From contig NZ_FNRX01000002.1 in NCBI RefSeq assembly GCF_900105195.1, positions 992,001-1,056,000 on the forward strand: a stretch of DNA of 64,000 nucleotides. The letters are read 5' to 3'. Shown here in pieces: positions 1-9,322 of the stretch (within the stretch, counting starts at the first letter, position 1; every line of letters starts with the position of its first letter). The translations under genes and the position numbers were made by a program. The notes below the pieces were generated by a model. It searched no databases. It saw only the letters and a list, made by a program, of their open reading frames with translations, and was not told the DNA's origin. The stretch comes from Rhodococcus pyridinivorans. GTDB taxonomy: Bacteria > Actinomycetota > Actinomycetes > Mycobacteriales > Mycobacteriaceae.

Positions 1-587
1 CGGGCGTGCAGTCGCTCGAGCAGATCAACGACAACCACTACAAGCTGTCCATCACCGCCGGAGTGGCCTCCATCAAGGGCACCTACGACGGGGAAGTGGT
101 TCTGTCGCAGCAGAATCGCCCCGAATCGTTCGTGATGACGGCATCGGGATCCGGTGCCCCGGGAACGGTCAAGGCCGATGTGACGGTGCGTCTCGAAGAA
201 CGCGACGGCGGCACCGTGCTCACCTACGACGCGGACGCGGTCGTCGGCGGCATGGTCGGTGGTGTCGGACAACGGATGATCACCGGTGTCGCCAAGAAGA
301 TGGCCGGTGTGTTCTTCAACGGCATCGACGGTGTGATCGCCGACGGTCTGCCGGCGGCGCCGAGTGCGGCCGAAGCCGAAGTTGTCGCGGGCATGAACGG
401 AGCCGAGGTGGCCGAGGTCGCCGAGGGTGCGGGTGTGAAGACCACCGCGCTGCCCGTGGCCGCTGCGTCCGCTGCACCGGTACCGGCCGGAACACCTTCG
501 GTAGCAACCGTTCTGCTGTCCGCGGGAGTGGGCGCCGGTATCGCGCTGGCGGGCGTCGCCCTGGGAGCGATCCTCGCCCGACGCTGA
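1..587 (+). CDS. CoxG-like SRPBCC protein, 5' end cut by window edge
   Basis: Open from the window edge to TGA at 585-587. The visible part begins with SLEQINDNHYKLSI and continues with a beta-rich stretch (AGVASIKGTYDGEV) typical of the CoxG/SRPBCC helix-grip fold, whose members are membrane-associated factors of molybdenum hydroxylases or lipid/ligand binders. About 30 N-terminal residues expected for the family lie outside the window, so the GTG at 6 is probably internal. After the fold come an Ala/Val/Pro-rich linker and a C-terminal hydrophobic segment (last ~25 residues, ending ILARR), which fits a tail anchor. The family call is good; the partner enzyme is not visible. A strong hairpin follows the stop codon. 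Confidence 0.75.
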   Translation, partial: GVQSLEQINDNHYKLSITAGVASIKGTYDGEVVLSQQNRPESFVMTASGSGAPGTVKADVTVRLEERDGGTVLTYDADAVVGGMVGGVGQRMITGVAKKMAGVFFNGIDGVIADGLPAAPSAAEAEVVAGMNGAEVAEVAEGAGVKTTALPVAAASAAPVPAGTPSVATVLLSAGVGAGIALAGVALGAILARR

Positions 588-605
588 CCTTCTCGTCGAA
601 TCTCC

Positions 606-642
606 ACGGCACCCCCGGGCCATCACGGCCCGGGGGTGCCGT
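606..642 (+). terminator. Hairpin terminator after the CoxG-like gene
   Basis: A perfect 16-bp inverted repeat (arms 606-621 and 627-642, 5-nt loop) starts 18 nt past the stop. It has no T tract, as is common for actinobacterial intrinsic terminators. It separates the CoxG-like gene from the hydantoinase-type operon. Confidence 0.75.
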
Positions 643-783
643 CGTCTGCAGGTGGCAGGTGCACGAACCCCGAACTCCAGGCGACGAGTTCGGCGAGATG
701 TGACAAAGAAACACCGCCGCTCAGGGGGTGGAATGTCATCAGACGTCAGGTGGGACACCGGCGAGACGAACCCAGGAGGAAAC

Positions 784-2886
784 ATGGGATCCAGGAAGAT
801 TCGGGTCGGTATCGATACCGGCGGAACATTCACGGACGTGGTCGCGGTGGACGACGAGTCCGGCGCCATCGTCACTACGAAGACCCCGTCGACACCGCAG
901 GATCCGGCCATCGGCTTCCTCGCAGGCATCGAGAAGGTCCTCGCGCAGCTCGGCGAGACCGGCGACGCGATCGACGCCGTCAGTCACGGCACCACCGTCG
1001 CGACCAACAAGCTCCTCGAGGGCAAGGTCGGCACCCTCGGATTCATCACCACCGAGGGCTACGAACACGTCCTCGAGATCGCCCGCCAGTCGGTCCCCGA
1101 CGGCTACGGCAACTCCTACTTCTGGGTCAAGCCCGACCGCATCGTGCCGGCCGACCGTGTCCGCACCATCCGCGGTCGTCTCGCCTACAACGGCAGCGAG
1201 ATTCGTCCCCTGAACGAGGACGACGTCCGCGCCGCCGCCCGCTTCTTCAAGGCCCGCGAGATCCGCACCGTAGGCGTGTGCCTCATGCACTCTTACGCCA
1301 ACCCCGAGCACGAGCGCCGCGTCCGCGACATCCTCATGGAGGAGTACCCGGAGGCGACCGTGAGCATCTCCAGCGAGGTGCTGCGCGAGTACCGCGAGTA
1401 CGAGCGGTCCATCACGACCCTCGTCGACGCCGCGGTCAAGCCCAACATCCGCAACTACGTCAACAACATCGCGAACCGGCTCCGCGAGTTCTCCTCCGCC
1501 GAGGGCGAACAGCGCGACATCCCGTTCTACGTGATGAAGTCCAACGGTGGCGTGCTGTCGGCGAAGGAGGTCGTGCACCAGCCGATCACGACCGTGCTCT
1601 CCGGCCCTGCAGCCGGTGCCCTGGGTGCGGCCCTGATTGCCGGCGTCGCCGGTGTCGACCAGGTGCTGACCTGCGACGGTGGCGGCACCTCCACGGACGT
1701 CACCGTGGTCGTCGGCGGCGAGCCGGCACTCACCACGGAAGGTCGCGTGGGTGTCTACCCGTCCAAGATCCCCATGATCGACGTGGTGACCGTCGGCGCC
1801 GGCGGTGGCTCCATCGCGTGGATGACCCCCGAGGGCACCCTGCGCGTCGGCCCGCAGTCGGCGGGCGCCGATCCCGGACCCCTGTGCTACGCCAAGGGTG
1901 GCAACGAGCCGACCATCACCGACGCCCACGTCCTGCTCGGTCGCATCCCTCCCCACCTGCTCGGCGGTGAGATCCCGCTCGACACCGAACTCGCCCGCAA
2001 GGGCGTCGAGGAGCTCGCACACCGTCTCGGCCTCGAATTCGAGGCGTGCGCCACGGGCATTCTCGAAGTGTCGGCCTGGAACCAGGCCAACGCGCTGCGC
2101 CAGATCACCGTCAAGCGTGGTCTCGACGTCCGCGACTTCACCTTGGTGACCTTCGGCGGCTCCGGGTCGCTGCTGGCCTGTCGCCTCATCGACATCCTCG
2201 GTCTCAAGGACGTCCTCGTGCCGCTCGAGCCCGGCAACGTCTCGGCCTTCGGGCTGCTGACCGTCGATGTCCGCAACGACTATGTGCAGACGCACGTCAG
2301 CCGCCACGACCGGTTGGAGATCGAGGAACTACAGGCCGGACTCGACGCCCTCGCGGCCGAGGCCGAACGTGCCCTGGAGGACGAGGGATTCGGGCCCGAT
2401 CAGCGGCAGTACGCCCGCTCGGCGGACCTGCGCTATTTCGGCCAGGCCTTCGAGGTGCGTGTGCCGGTCGGCGACGGCCCCATCACCCAGGAACTGATGG
2501 ACGAGGCGGCCGAACGCTTCCACCAGGCCCATCGCGAGCTCTACGGCTACGACTTCCGCAACGATCCCCACCAGCACGTGGAATGGGTCAACCTCCGCGT
2601 CAGCGGTATCGGCCCCATCAAGCGACCGGAACTCGCCGAGATCGCCCCGGGCACGGGGGCGGACGACGCGCTCACCGGCACCCGTCAGGCGTACTTCGAC
2701 GAGTGGGTCACCACCCGCGTGTACGACCGCGCCCGCCTCGGCGCCGGCGACGAACTCGAAGGTCCCGCCGTGATCGAGGAGTTCAGCTCGACCATCCCGG
2801 TTCATCCCGGATTCCGCGCTCGCATCGACACTTTCGGCAACATCCGCCTCAGCAAGACGTCCGACTCGAACGGAGCCACCCGATGA
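784..2886 (+). CDS. hyuA: Hydantoinase/oxoprolinase A subunit
   Basis: 700 residues. ATG at 784 is preceded by CCAGGAGGAAAC, an excellent ribosome site; in-frame codons further upstream lack one. The N-terminus carries the ASKHA-type phosphate loop DTGGTFTDV (residues 11-19) and SHGTTVATN (68-75), both diagnostic of the HyuA family, which uses ATP to activate cyclic amides or, in the acetone/acetophenone carboxylase branch, ketones. The reading frame overlaps hyuB by 4 nt (ATGA), so the two are translationally coupled and probably form a complex. The neighbours (NmrA-like oxidoreductase, crotonase, acyl-CoA ligase, acyl-CoA dehydrogenase) point to catabolism of a carbonyl or lactam compound rather than glutathione turnover. 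The substrate is not deducible. Confidence 0.9.
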   Translation: MGSRKIRVGIDTGGTFTDVVAVDDESGAIVTTKTPSTPQDPAIGFLAGIEKVLAQLGETGDAIDAVSHGTTVATNKLLEGKVGTLGFITTEGYEHVLEIARQSVPDGYGNSYFWVKPDRIVPADRVRTIRGRLAYNGSEIRPLNEDDVRAAARFFKAREIRTVGVCLMHSYANPEHERRVRDILMEEYPEATVSISSEVLREYREYERSITTLVDAAVKPNIRNYVNNIANRLREFSSAEGEQRDIPFYVMKSNGGVLSAKEVVHQPITTVLSGPAAGALGAALIAGVAGVDQVLTCDGGGTSTDVTVVVGGEPALTTEGRVGVYPSKIPMIDVVTVGAGGGSIAWMTPEGTLRVGPQSAGADPGPLCYAKGGNEPTITDAHVLLGRIPPHLLGGEIPLDTELARKGVEELAHRLGLEFEACATGILEVSAWNQANALRQITVKRGLDVRDFTLVTFGGSGSLLACRLIDILGLKDVLVPLEPGNVSAFGLLTVDVRNDYVQTHVSRHDRLEIEELQAGLDALAAEAERALEDEGFGPDQRQYARSADLRYFGQAFEVRVPVGDGPITQELMDEAAERFHQAHRELYGYDFRNDPHQHVEWVNLRVSGIGPIKRPELAEIAPGTGADDALTGTRQAYFDEWVTTRVYDRARLGAGDELEGPAVIEEFSSTIPVHPGFRARIDTFGNIRLSKTSDSNGATR

Positions 2887-4835
2887 CTGCGACTCTCGAA
2901 CCCGCCGCGGCCACGACCCGCAAGCCCTTCCGGCTGACCGACGCTTCGGGTAGCGCTCCCGATCCGGTGCTGGTCGAGATCGTCGCCGGCTACCTCGCCA
3001 GTGTCGAGATGGAGGTGGAGACCTCCATCTCCCGGACCTCGCGCTCGCCGATGATCCGCGACGCCCACGACTTCCGTGCCGGCATCCACGACCGCAACCT
3101 GCGCAAGCTCACCGGTCGTTCGTACTCGGCGCTCGTGCATCCGGTGGCGCGGGACTTCCCGCTCGAGACGATGAAGCCCGGCGACGTCTTCTTCCACAAC
3201 GACGTCTACCTCTCCGAAGGCGGCATCGGGCACCTGCCCGACCTGTGCGTCACGGTCCCGGTCTTCGCGACCCGCCCCGGCGACACCGAGCCTTCGGTGG
3301 TCGCGTTCGTGCAGGCCTTCGGCCACCACGACGACATCGGCGGTTGCTGCCCGGGCTCCATGCCCTCGGGTGCGACCACCGTGTACGAGGAGGGACTGAT
3401 GGTCCCGCCGATCAAGCTGTGGGACCAGGGCGTTCCCAACGAGGCGGCGCTGCGGATCATGACCCGCAACTCCCGCATGCCCGATTCGCTCGCCGCCGAC
3501 CTCGACGCCGAGTGCTCGGCGTGCCTCATGGGTGCGCGTCGACTGTCGGAACTGTTCGAACGCTACGGTGTCGAGACCGTCGAGGCCTGCTTCGACGCGA
3601 TCCTCGACGCCACCACGGAGACCTACCGCCGCGAGATCCTCAGCAAGATCCCGGTGGGCACGTACACCTGGGAGGACTACGCCGAGCACGACGGTGTGGA
3701 CGAGCCCATGCTGCACGTGCAGCGCATCACCCTCACCAAGACCTCCCCGGAGGACGAGGGCGGCGAGCGCCTGATCCTGGACTTCAACGGCACCGGTCCG
3801 CAGGCGAAGGGCCCGATCAACCACTGCGGTGACTACGCCGACGGCAACTTCCTCATCAAGTGGCTGGCGCCGATCCTCCGCAACCTGGCCGACACCCCGG
3901 ACCGCATGGCGGAACTGGACGTCAACGAAGGTGTCGTGCCGCTGATCGAGATGAGGTTCCCGGAGCCGGGCACGCTCATCACGCCGATCTTCCCCGCTCC
4001 CACCAACGCTCGCACGTTCGTGATCCTGCGTCTGCTCGGTGTGCTCTCCGGTGTGGTCGCCAAGGCGGTCGACGGCAACATGCCCGCCGACCAGGAGACC
4101 ATCCGCTACACCGGTGTGTACGGCGAGGACTTCGACGGCCACTCCTACCTCATGCGTGAGGTGCTCGGCGGCGGCTCCGGCGGCCGGCACTACGCCGACG
4201 GTGAGGACACCATCCACGTGGTGCCCGACTCGCGGAACCTGCCCACGGAGTTCACCGAGAGCCGTTTCCCGTTCATCGTCGAGAAGCTGGGTCTGGCAAT
4301 CGATTCCGGTGGGGCCGGCCGCTACCGCGGTGGTCTCGGCTACGAGAAGCACATCCGCATGCTCAAGGACGCGAACTTCATGTCCATCGCGGACCGTTCG
4401 ATCCTCGCCTGCTGGGGCGTCAAGGGCGGCAAGGCCGGCAAGCCGTTCTCCGTCACCCTCGCTCCCGGCGGCCCGAACGAGCGCGAGTTCGACGCCCTCA
4501 CGGACGCCGAGCCGATCAAGGCCGGCGAGGTCGTGCGCATCCGCACCACCGGTGGCGGTGGCTGGGGCGACCCGCTCGATCGTCCGATCGACGAGGTGGT
4601 CCGGGACGTGCTGTGGCGCAAGGTGTCCGTCGAGGGCGCCCGCGACGACTACGGCGTGATCCTGAAGGACACCTCGGCGGAGGAGCCCGTCGCCGACGTC
4701 GAGGCCACCGAGGCGCTGCGTGCGCAGATGCGCGCCGAGCGCGGCGAGGAAGAGCCCTTCTTCGACCGCGGTCCCGGTTACGCCCGCCTGTCGGGTGGTG
4801 CCGAGTTCGCCGAGTACGACTTCATCGGCAACTGA
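2883..4835 (+). CDS. hyuB: Hydantoinase/oxoprolinase B subunit
   Basis: 650 residues, starting at the ATG that overlaps the hyuA stop. HyuB signatures include LETMKPGDVFFHNDVY, with Asp/His residues that bind metal in relatives, followed by HLPDLCV, and a C-terminal GGGGWGDPLDR, typical of the last domain. It is longer than many HyuB proteins (often 520-600) and has an Ala-rich N-terminal extension of about 20 residues. It should act as the partner that hydrolyses or carboxylates the intermediate activated by HyuA. No third small subunit of the acetone carboxylase type follows, which argues against a classic acetone carboxylase. The next gene starts inside the stop codon region (TGATG). Confidence 0.9.
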   Translation: MTATLEPAAATTRKPFRLTDASGSAPDPVLVEIVAGYLASVEMEVETSISRTSRSPMIRDAHDFRAGIHDRNLRKLTGRSYSALVHPVARDFPLETMKPGDVFFHNDVYLSEGGIGHLPDLCVTVPVFATRPGDTEPSVVAFVQAFGHHDDIGGCCPGSMPSGATTVYEEGLMVPPIKLWDQGVPNEAALRIMTRNSRMPDSLAADLDAECSACLMGARRLSELFERYGVETVEACFDAILDATTETYRREILSKIPVGTYTWEDYAEHDGVDEPMLHVQRITLTKTSPEDEGGERLILDFNGTGPQAKGPINHCGDYADGNFLIKWLAPILRNLADTPDRMAELDVNEGVVPLIEMRFPEPGTLITPIFPAPTNARTFVILRLLGVLSGVVAKAVDGNMPADQETIRYTGVYGEDFDGHSYLMREVLGGGSGGRHYADGEDTIHVVPDSRNLPTEFTESRFPFIVEKLGLAIDSGGAGRYRGGLGYEKHIRMLKDANFMSIADRSILACWGVKGGKAGKPFSVTLAPGGPNEREFDALTDAEPIKAGEVVRIRTTGGGGWGDPLDRPIDEVVRDVLWRKVSVEGARDDYGVILKDTSAEEPVADVEATEALRAQMRAERGEEEPFFDRGPGYARLSGGAEFAEYDFIGN

Positions 4836-5683
4836 TGTCGACGACGGCCACTTTCTCCCGCGGCACCGATCTCGCAGTGATCGGTGCCGCGGGGAAGACC
4901 GGAACGGCTGTCATCGCGGCGCTGGAGACAGCAGACACGACCCCCGTCCGCCGAGTGGTGCACACCGCTCGGCAGGCGGGGGATCGTGCTGTCGACCTCG
5001 AGACCGGTGCCGGGCTCGTCGACGCCCTGTCGGGCTGCCGTGGCGTCTACTTCATCGCCCCGAACATGCACCCCGACGAACCGGCGCTGTTCGAACAGTT
5101 CCTCGCGGCGGTGGCCGAGGCAGGTGTCGATCACGTCGTCTACCACTCCGTCGCCTGGCCGTACACGCCGGCGATGCCGCACCACCTCGACAAGGCGCGT
5201 TGCGAGGACATCCTGCACGCTTCCGGGGTGCGGTGGACCGTTCTGCAGCCCTGCGCGTACACGGAGAACTTCGCATCCGTCCTCGACGGCTCGGTCGATG
5301 CACTCGACGTCCCCTACGACCCCGACGCGCCGTTCTCGTTCGTCGCCCTGTCGGACGTCGCGACGGTGGCGGCCCGTGTCCTCGTCGAGGGTACGGACAT
5401 CCACCACGGCGCCACCTACGAGCTCGGGGGACCGGACTCGGTGAGTGTGCGGCAGCTGTGCGCGGTCGCCGGGCGGTCGGTGGAGATCGAGCAGGTGTCC
5501 GTCCCGGTGTGGATGGAGCGCCACGGCCGCGACCTGCCCGCGGATACCCGGGAGCGTCTGGCGGCGATGTTCGACTTCTACGACGATCACGGCTTCGTCG
5601 CGGGAAGCGCCGTGACGGCGGCGCTGCTCGGTCGGGCGCCCGCCCGCGTCGCGGATCTCGTCTCGTCGATGCCGCGCCGGTAA
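4835..5683 (+). CDS. NmrA-like NAD(P)-binding oxidoreductase
   Basis: 282 residues; ATG at 4835 overlaps the last base of the hyuB stop (TGATG). It contains the Rossmann motif GAAGKTG (residues 17-23) in the position typical of atypical SDR/NmrA-like proteins. The central YHSVAWPYTP region and a C-terminal ALSDVATVAARVL helix also match that group. Such proteins reduce or isomerise small substrates or sense NAD(P)H redox state. Tight coupling to hyuAB suggests it handles a precursor or product of that enzyme. The canonical YxxxK dyad of classical SDRs is not evident, so the chemistry is uncertain. Confidence 0.8.
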   Translation: MSTTATFSRGTDLAVIGAAGKTGTAVIAALETADTTPVRRVVHTARQAGDRAVDLETGAGLVDALSGCRGVYFIAPNMHPDEPALFEQFLAAVAEAGVDHVVYHSVAWPYTPAMPHHLDKARCEDILHASGVRWTVLQPCAYTENFASVLDGSVDALDVPYDPDAPFSFVALSDVATVAARVLVEGTDIHHGATYELGGPDSVSVRQLCAVAGRSVEIEQVSVPVWMERHGRDLPADTRERLAAMFDFYDDHGFVAGSAVTAALLGRAPARVADLVSSMPRR

Positions 5684-5709
5684 CCCGCCGGTGGTGTAGG
5701 AAAGGGAAC

Positions 5710-6525
5710 GTGACGGATCGCTCTGCGGACGGCCCCGACGCCGTCGACACCCTGCCCCCACCCGTGCTCATCGCTGTCGACGAGGCCAGCGGTATCGGGG
5801 TGCTCACCCTCGACCGCCCGGAGCAGCGCAACCCGCTGTCGGTGGAGACGATGCGCGAGGTCATCGCCGGTCTGACGGCGCTCGCGGCCGACACGAAGGT
5901 GATCGTGGTCCGCGCGGAAGGCCCGGTGTTCTCGGCCGGGCACGACCTGCGGCAGATGATCGGACGCACGCTCGACGAGGAACGCGCGATCTTCGAGACG
6001 TGCAACGAGATGATGCGGACCGTGCAGTCGATCCCTCAACCGGTGATCGCATCGGTGCAGGGCACGGCGCTCGCGGCGGGATGCCAGCTCGTCGCTGCGT
6101 GCGATCTCGCCGTCGCTGCCGGCGACGCCCGCTTCGGTACCCCGGGTGTGCGGATCGGGTTGTTCTGCTCGACGCCGATGGTCGCGGTCAGCCGCGCGAT
6201 CGGCCGCAAGCGGGCGCTGCAGATGCTGCTGACCGGCGACACCATCGACGCGCAGACCGCCGCCGACTGGGGCCTGGTGAACTACGTCGTCGAACCGGAG
6301 ACGCTGGAGACCGCGACCACCGAGCTCGCCCTGAAGATCGCCACGTCGTCCCCCGAGACGATGCGGATCGGCAAGGAGGCGTTCTACCGGCAGATCGATC
6401 TGCCGCAAGAGACGGCCTATGCCGCAATGGCGGAGACGATGGCGTCGAACGCGATGATCGACGACGCGCAGGAGGGGATGACGGCCTTCCTCGAGAAGCG
6501 GGCACCGGTCTGGAAGGACCGCTGA
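5710..6525 (+). CDS. Crotonase-fold protein lacking both hydratase glutamates
   Basis: 271 residues; GTG at 5710 with AGGAAAGGGA upstream. The crotonase fold is clear: FSAGHDL (residues 74-80) forms the oxyanion and CoA-binding part, and GTALAAGCQLVAACD aligns with the second oxyanion loop. Where enoyl-CoA hydratase has its two catalytic Glu residues, this protein has Gln126 (GCQL) and Gly146 (FGTPGV). It is therefore unlikely to be a hydratase and resembles the ECHDC3-type subgroup. Its position 26 nt after the NmrA-like gene places it in the hyu operon. Possible roles are isomerase, thioesterase or decarboxylase chemistry, or simple CoA-ester binding. Confidence 0.8.
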   Translation: MTDRSADGPDAVDTLPPPVLIAVDEASGIGVLTLDRPEQRNPLSVETMREVIAGLTALAADTKVIVVRAEGPVFSAGHDLRQMIGRTLDEERAIFETCNEMMRTVQSIPQPVIASVQGTALAAGCQLVAACDLAVAAGDARFGTPGVRIGLFCSTPMVAVSRAIGRKRALQMLLTGDTIDAQTAADWGLVNYVVEPETLETATTELALKIATSSPETMRIGKEAFYRQIDLPQETAYAAMAETMASNAMIDDAQEGMTAFLEKRAPVWKDR

Positions 6526-6544
6526 TCCCGAGCGATCGCTAGGT

Positions 6545-6573
6545 CTGGACTAGTTGGTTGGACGTCCTATAAA
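6545..6573 (+). promoter_or_regulatory. Promoter of the acyl-CoA ligase gene, probably leaderless
   Basis: CTGGAC (6545-6550), a 17-nt spacer and TATAAA (6568-6573) form a sigma70-like promoter. Only 9 nt separate the -10 box from the ATG at 6583 and there is no Shine-Dalgarno sequence, so the transcript probably starts at or next to the ATG. A short GGACGTCC palindrome (6560-6567) lies in the spacer. Confidence 0.55.
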
Positions 6574-6582
6574 GTTCACTGC

Positions 6583-8100
6583 ATGACCCCCGACCCGCGT
6601 CAGAGCACCGTCGACGGCATCCTCCACCGCACCGCCGCGCGCTATCCCGCCCGCGTCGCACTCCGCTTCGGCGACCGGCAGTTCACCTACCGGGAACTCG
6701 ACGACGCCGTCACCCGTGCCGCTGCGCACCTGCTCTCGTTGGGCCTGTCCAAGGGCGACCGCGTGGCCGCCTACGGCACCAACTCCGACGGCTACGCGAT
6801 CGGATATCTCGCCGCTGCCCGCGCCGGCCTGGTGCACGTGCCGATCAACTACGCACTGCGCGGCGAGGAACTGTCGTACCTGCTCGGTCAGTCGGGCGCG
6901 AAAGCCGTGCTCGTCGACCCCGTGTTGCGCGACAATCTCGACGCCGTCCTGGCCGACGTGCCGGCCGAGACCGTCGTCCCGCTCCGCGACGCCGACGACT
7001 CCCTGGTGACGGTCGCGCAGACCGGCGACGTGCCGGCGCTCGACGTCGCCGTGGCCGACACCGACCTCGTCCAGCTCCTCTACACCTCGGGCACGACGTC
7101 GAAGCCCAAGGGCGCCATGATGACCCACCAGGCGCTCACCTTCGAATACATGTCGTCGATCGAGGCGCTCGACCTGTCGGCCGGCGACGACCCGCTCGTG
7201 TGCATGCCGCTCTACCACTCCGCGGCGATGCACGTCTTCCTCATCCCGTACTTCGCGGTCGGTGCGACCGTGCGGCTGCTGCCCGCACCCGACGTCGCCG
7301 AGATCCTGCGGCTGGTGGAGGAGGAGCGCATCGGATCGCTGTTCCTCGCCCCGACGGTGTGGGTGCCGCTGACCAACCATCCCGACCTCGACGAGCGCGA
7401 CCTGTCGTCGCTGCGCAAGGCGCAGTACGGAGCGTCGATCATGCCCGTCACCGTCCTCGAGCGACTCCGCGGCCGCTACCCGGAGCTCGGCTTCTACAAC
7501 TGTTTCGGCCAATCCGAGATCGGTCCGCTCGCCACCGTCCTCCGCCCCGAGGAACACGACGCGCGTCCCGCCTCGTGCGGCCGGGCCGTGCTGTTCGTCG
7601 AAACCCGCGTCGTCGACGCCGACGGCAACGACGTCCCCGACGGTGAACCCGGTGAGATCCTGTACCGCTCACCGCAACTGTGCCTGGGCTATTGGGAGAA
7701 TCCCGCCGCGACGGAGGAGGCCTTTCGCGACGGCTGGTTCCACTCCGGCGACCTCGTCACCCGCGACGCCGAAGGCTTCATCACCGTCGTCGATCGCATC
7801 AAGGACGTCATCAACACCGGTGGCATCCTCGTCGCCTCACGTGAGGTCGAGGACGCGATCTACACGCATTCGGCCGTCGCGGAGGTCGCGGTGATCGGTA
7901 CTCCGGACGAGAAATGGATCGAAGCGGTGACCGCGGTGGTCGTCCTCAAGGACGGTCACGAGCTCGACGAGCCCACCTTGATCGACCACGTCAAGCAGCG
8001 CCTCGCACCGTTCAAGGTGCCCAAGGCCGTTCGCTTCGCCGACGTCCTGCCGCGTAACCAGAGCGGCAAGCTCCTCAAGCGCGAACTGCGCGGATCCTGA
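6583..8100 (+). CDS. Acyl-CoA synthetase (AMP-forming)
   Basis: 505 residues, ANL superfamily. The P-loop is at 167-177 (YTSGTTSKPKG), followed by the adenylate-site loop YNCFGQSEIGP, the hinge region HSGDLVTRDAEGF.TVVDRIKD, and the C-terminal catalytic Lys in NQSGKLLKREL (about K496). Length and layout fit medium/long-chain or aromatic acid:CoA ligases. It would activate a carboxylic acid to its CoA thioester in the cytosol via an acyl-adenylate. The acyl-CoA dehydrogenase gene follows after 40 nt, so the two probably act in sequence. It has its own promoter after the hyu operon. Substrate specificity is unknown. Confidence 0.9.
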   Translation: MTPDPRQSTVDGILHRTAARYPARVALRFGDRQFTYRELDDAVTRAAAHLLSLGLSKGDRVAAYGTNSDGYAIGYLAAARAGLVHVPINYALRGEELSYLLGQSGAKAVLVDPVLRDNLDAVLADVPAETVVPLRDADDSLVTVAQTGDVPALDVAVADTDLVQLLYTSGTTSKPKGAMMTHQALTFEYMSSIEALDLSAGDDPLVCMPLYHSAAMHVFLIPYFAVGATVRLLPAPDVAEILRLVEEERIGSLFLAPTVWVPLTNHPDLDERDLSSLRKAQYGASIMPVTVLERLRGRYPELGFYNCFGQSEIGPLATVLRPEEHDARPASCGRAVLFVETRVVDADGNDVPDGEPGEILYRSPQLCLGYWENPAATEEAFRDGWFHSGDLVTRDAEGFITVVDRIKDVINTGGILVASREVEDAIYTHSAVAEVAVIGTPDEKWIEAVTAVVVLKDGHELDEPTLIDHVKQRLAPFKVPKAVRFADVLPRNQSGKLLKRELRGS

Positions 8101-8140
8101 CCACTCCGACCGAACACTGCGAAAAGGAAATCCGAACCCG

Positions 8141-9292
8141 ATGCCGAAGAAGCACGTCGCCTCCTGGTACGACGACGAGGTCTCTGCCGTCTACGATCTC
8201 GCGCGCGAGTTCTTCGATCGCGAGGTCATGGGCAAGGCCGAGAAGTGGGATTCGCAGCGTCGTATCGATCGTGAGGTGTGGCTCGAGGCCGGCAAACTCG
8301 GTCTGCTGTGCTGCTCGATCCCCGAGGAATACGGGGGTGGCGGCGGTACCTTCGCGCACGACCTCGCGGTGTTCGACGCGCAGGGCTACTCCGGCGATCT
8401 CGCGTTCGGCAACTCCGTGCACAGCGGCATCGTCGCGCACTACATCCTCGAATACGGCAACGAGGAGCAGAAGAAGACGTGGCTGCCGGGCATGGCCACC
8501 GGCGAGATCCTCGGTGCCATCGGCATGACCGAACCCGGCGCGGGTTCGGACCTCAAAGCGATCAAGACCACCGCGGTGCGCGACGGCGACCACTACGTCG
8601 TCAACGGCTCGAAGACCTTCATCACCAACGGTTCTTCGGCCGACGTCATCGTCCTCGCCGTCAAAACCGACCCGAAGGCAGGCGCCAAGGGTGTGTCGCT
8701 GGTCATCGTGGATCTCCGTGACGCCCCGGGCTTCTCGGTGGGCCGTGTGCTCGACAAGGTCGGCCAGCACGCCGCCGACACCTCCGAGCTGTCGTTCGTC
8801 GACGTGCGCGTGCCCGTGACGAACCTGCTCGGCGAATCCGAAGGTCTCGGCTTCGGTCAGCTCATGGCACAGCTCGTGCAGGAACGTCTGATCATCGGCG
8901 CGCAGGCCGCCGGTGCGATGGACCGGGCCGTCGAGGAGACCGTCCGCTACACCAAGGCGCGACAGGCGTTCGGGCACAGCCTGTTCGAGTTCCAGAACAC
9001 GGCCTTCGAACTCGCCGAGTGTCAAACCATCGCCCGCACCTGCCGCATCTTCCTCGACCACTGCATCGAGCAGCACCTGAAGGGCCAACTCGATCCGTCC
9101 GATGCCGCGATGGTCAAGTACTGGCTGACCGACAAGCAGTGCGAGGTCATCGACCGGTGCGTGCAGTTGCACGGCGGCTACGGCTACATGCGCGAATACC
9201 TCATCGCGCGGATGTACGAGGACGCGCGCGTCCAGCGGATCTACGCCGGCGCGAACGAGGTCATGAAGCAGATCATCGCGCGGGCGCTGTAA
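8141..9292 (+). CDS. Acyl-CoA dehydrogenase, LCAD/IVD-like catalytic base
   Basis: 383 residues; ATG at 8141 with AAAAGGAAATCC upstream. FAD-binding signatures [10 protein letters not shown] (128-137) and TFITNG (159-164) are present, with the C-terminal [12 protein letters not shown]. The medium-chain-type base in IYEGT is replaced (IYAGANE, 367-373), while Glu248 sits in QERLIIG, the alternative base position of long-chain and isovaleryl enzymes. It probably performs alpha,beta-dehydrogenation of a branched or long acyl-CoA made by the upstream ligase, passing electrons to ETF. Confidence 0.9.
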   Translation: MPKKHVASWYDDEVSAVYDLAREFFDREVMGKAEKWDSQRRIDREVWLEAGKLGLLCCSIPEEYGGGGGTFAHDLAVFDAQGYSGDLAFGNSVHSGIVAHYILEYGNEEQKKTWLPGMATGEILGAIGMTEPGAGSDLKAIKTTAVRDGDHYVVNGSKTFITNGSSADVIVLAVKTDPKAGAKGVSLVIVDLRDAPGFSVGRVLDKVGQHAADTSELSFVDVRVPVTNLLGESEGLGFGQLMAQLVQERLIIGAQAAGAMDRAVEETVRYTKARQAFGHSLFEFQNTAFELAECQTIARTCRIFLDHCIEQHLKGQLDPSDAAMVKYWLTDKQCEVIDRCVQLHGGYGYMREYLIARMYEDARVQRIYAGANEVMKQIIARAL

Positions 9293-9322
9293 CCGCCGAG
9301 TCGTATCCGGATGCGGGACGTC

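Noticed and set aside
784..4835. Acetone carboxylase operon
   Set aside because: Only HyuA- and HyuB-type subunits are present; the small gamma subunit and associated regulator of acetone carboxylases are missing, and HyuB has the shorter oxoprolinase-like form.
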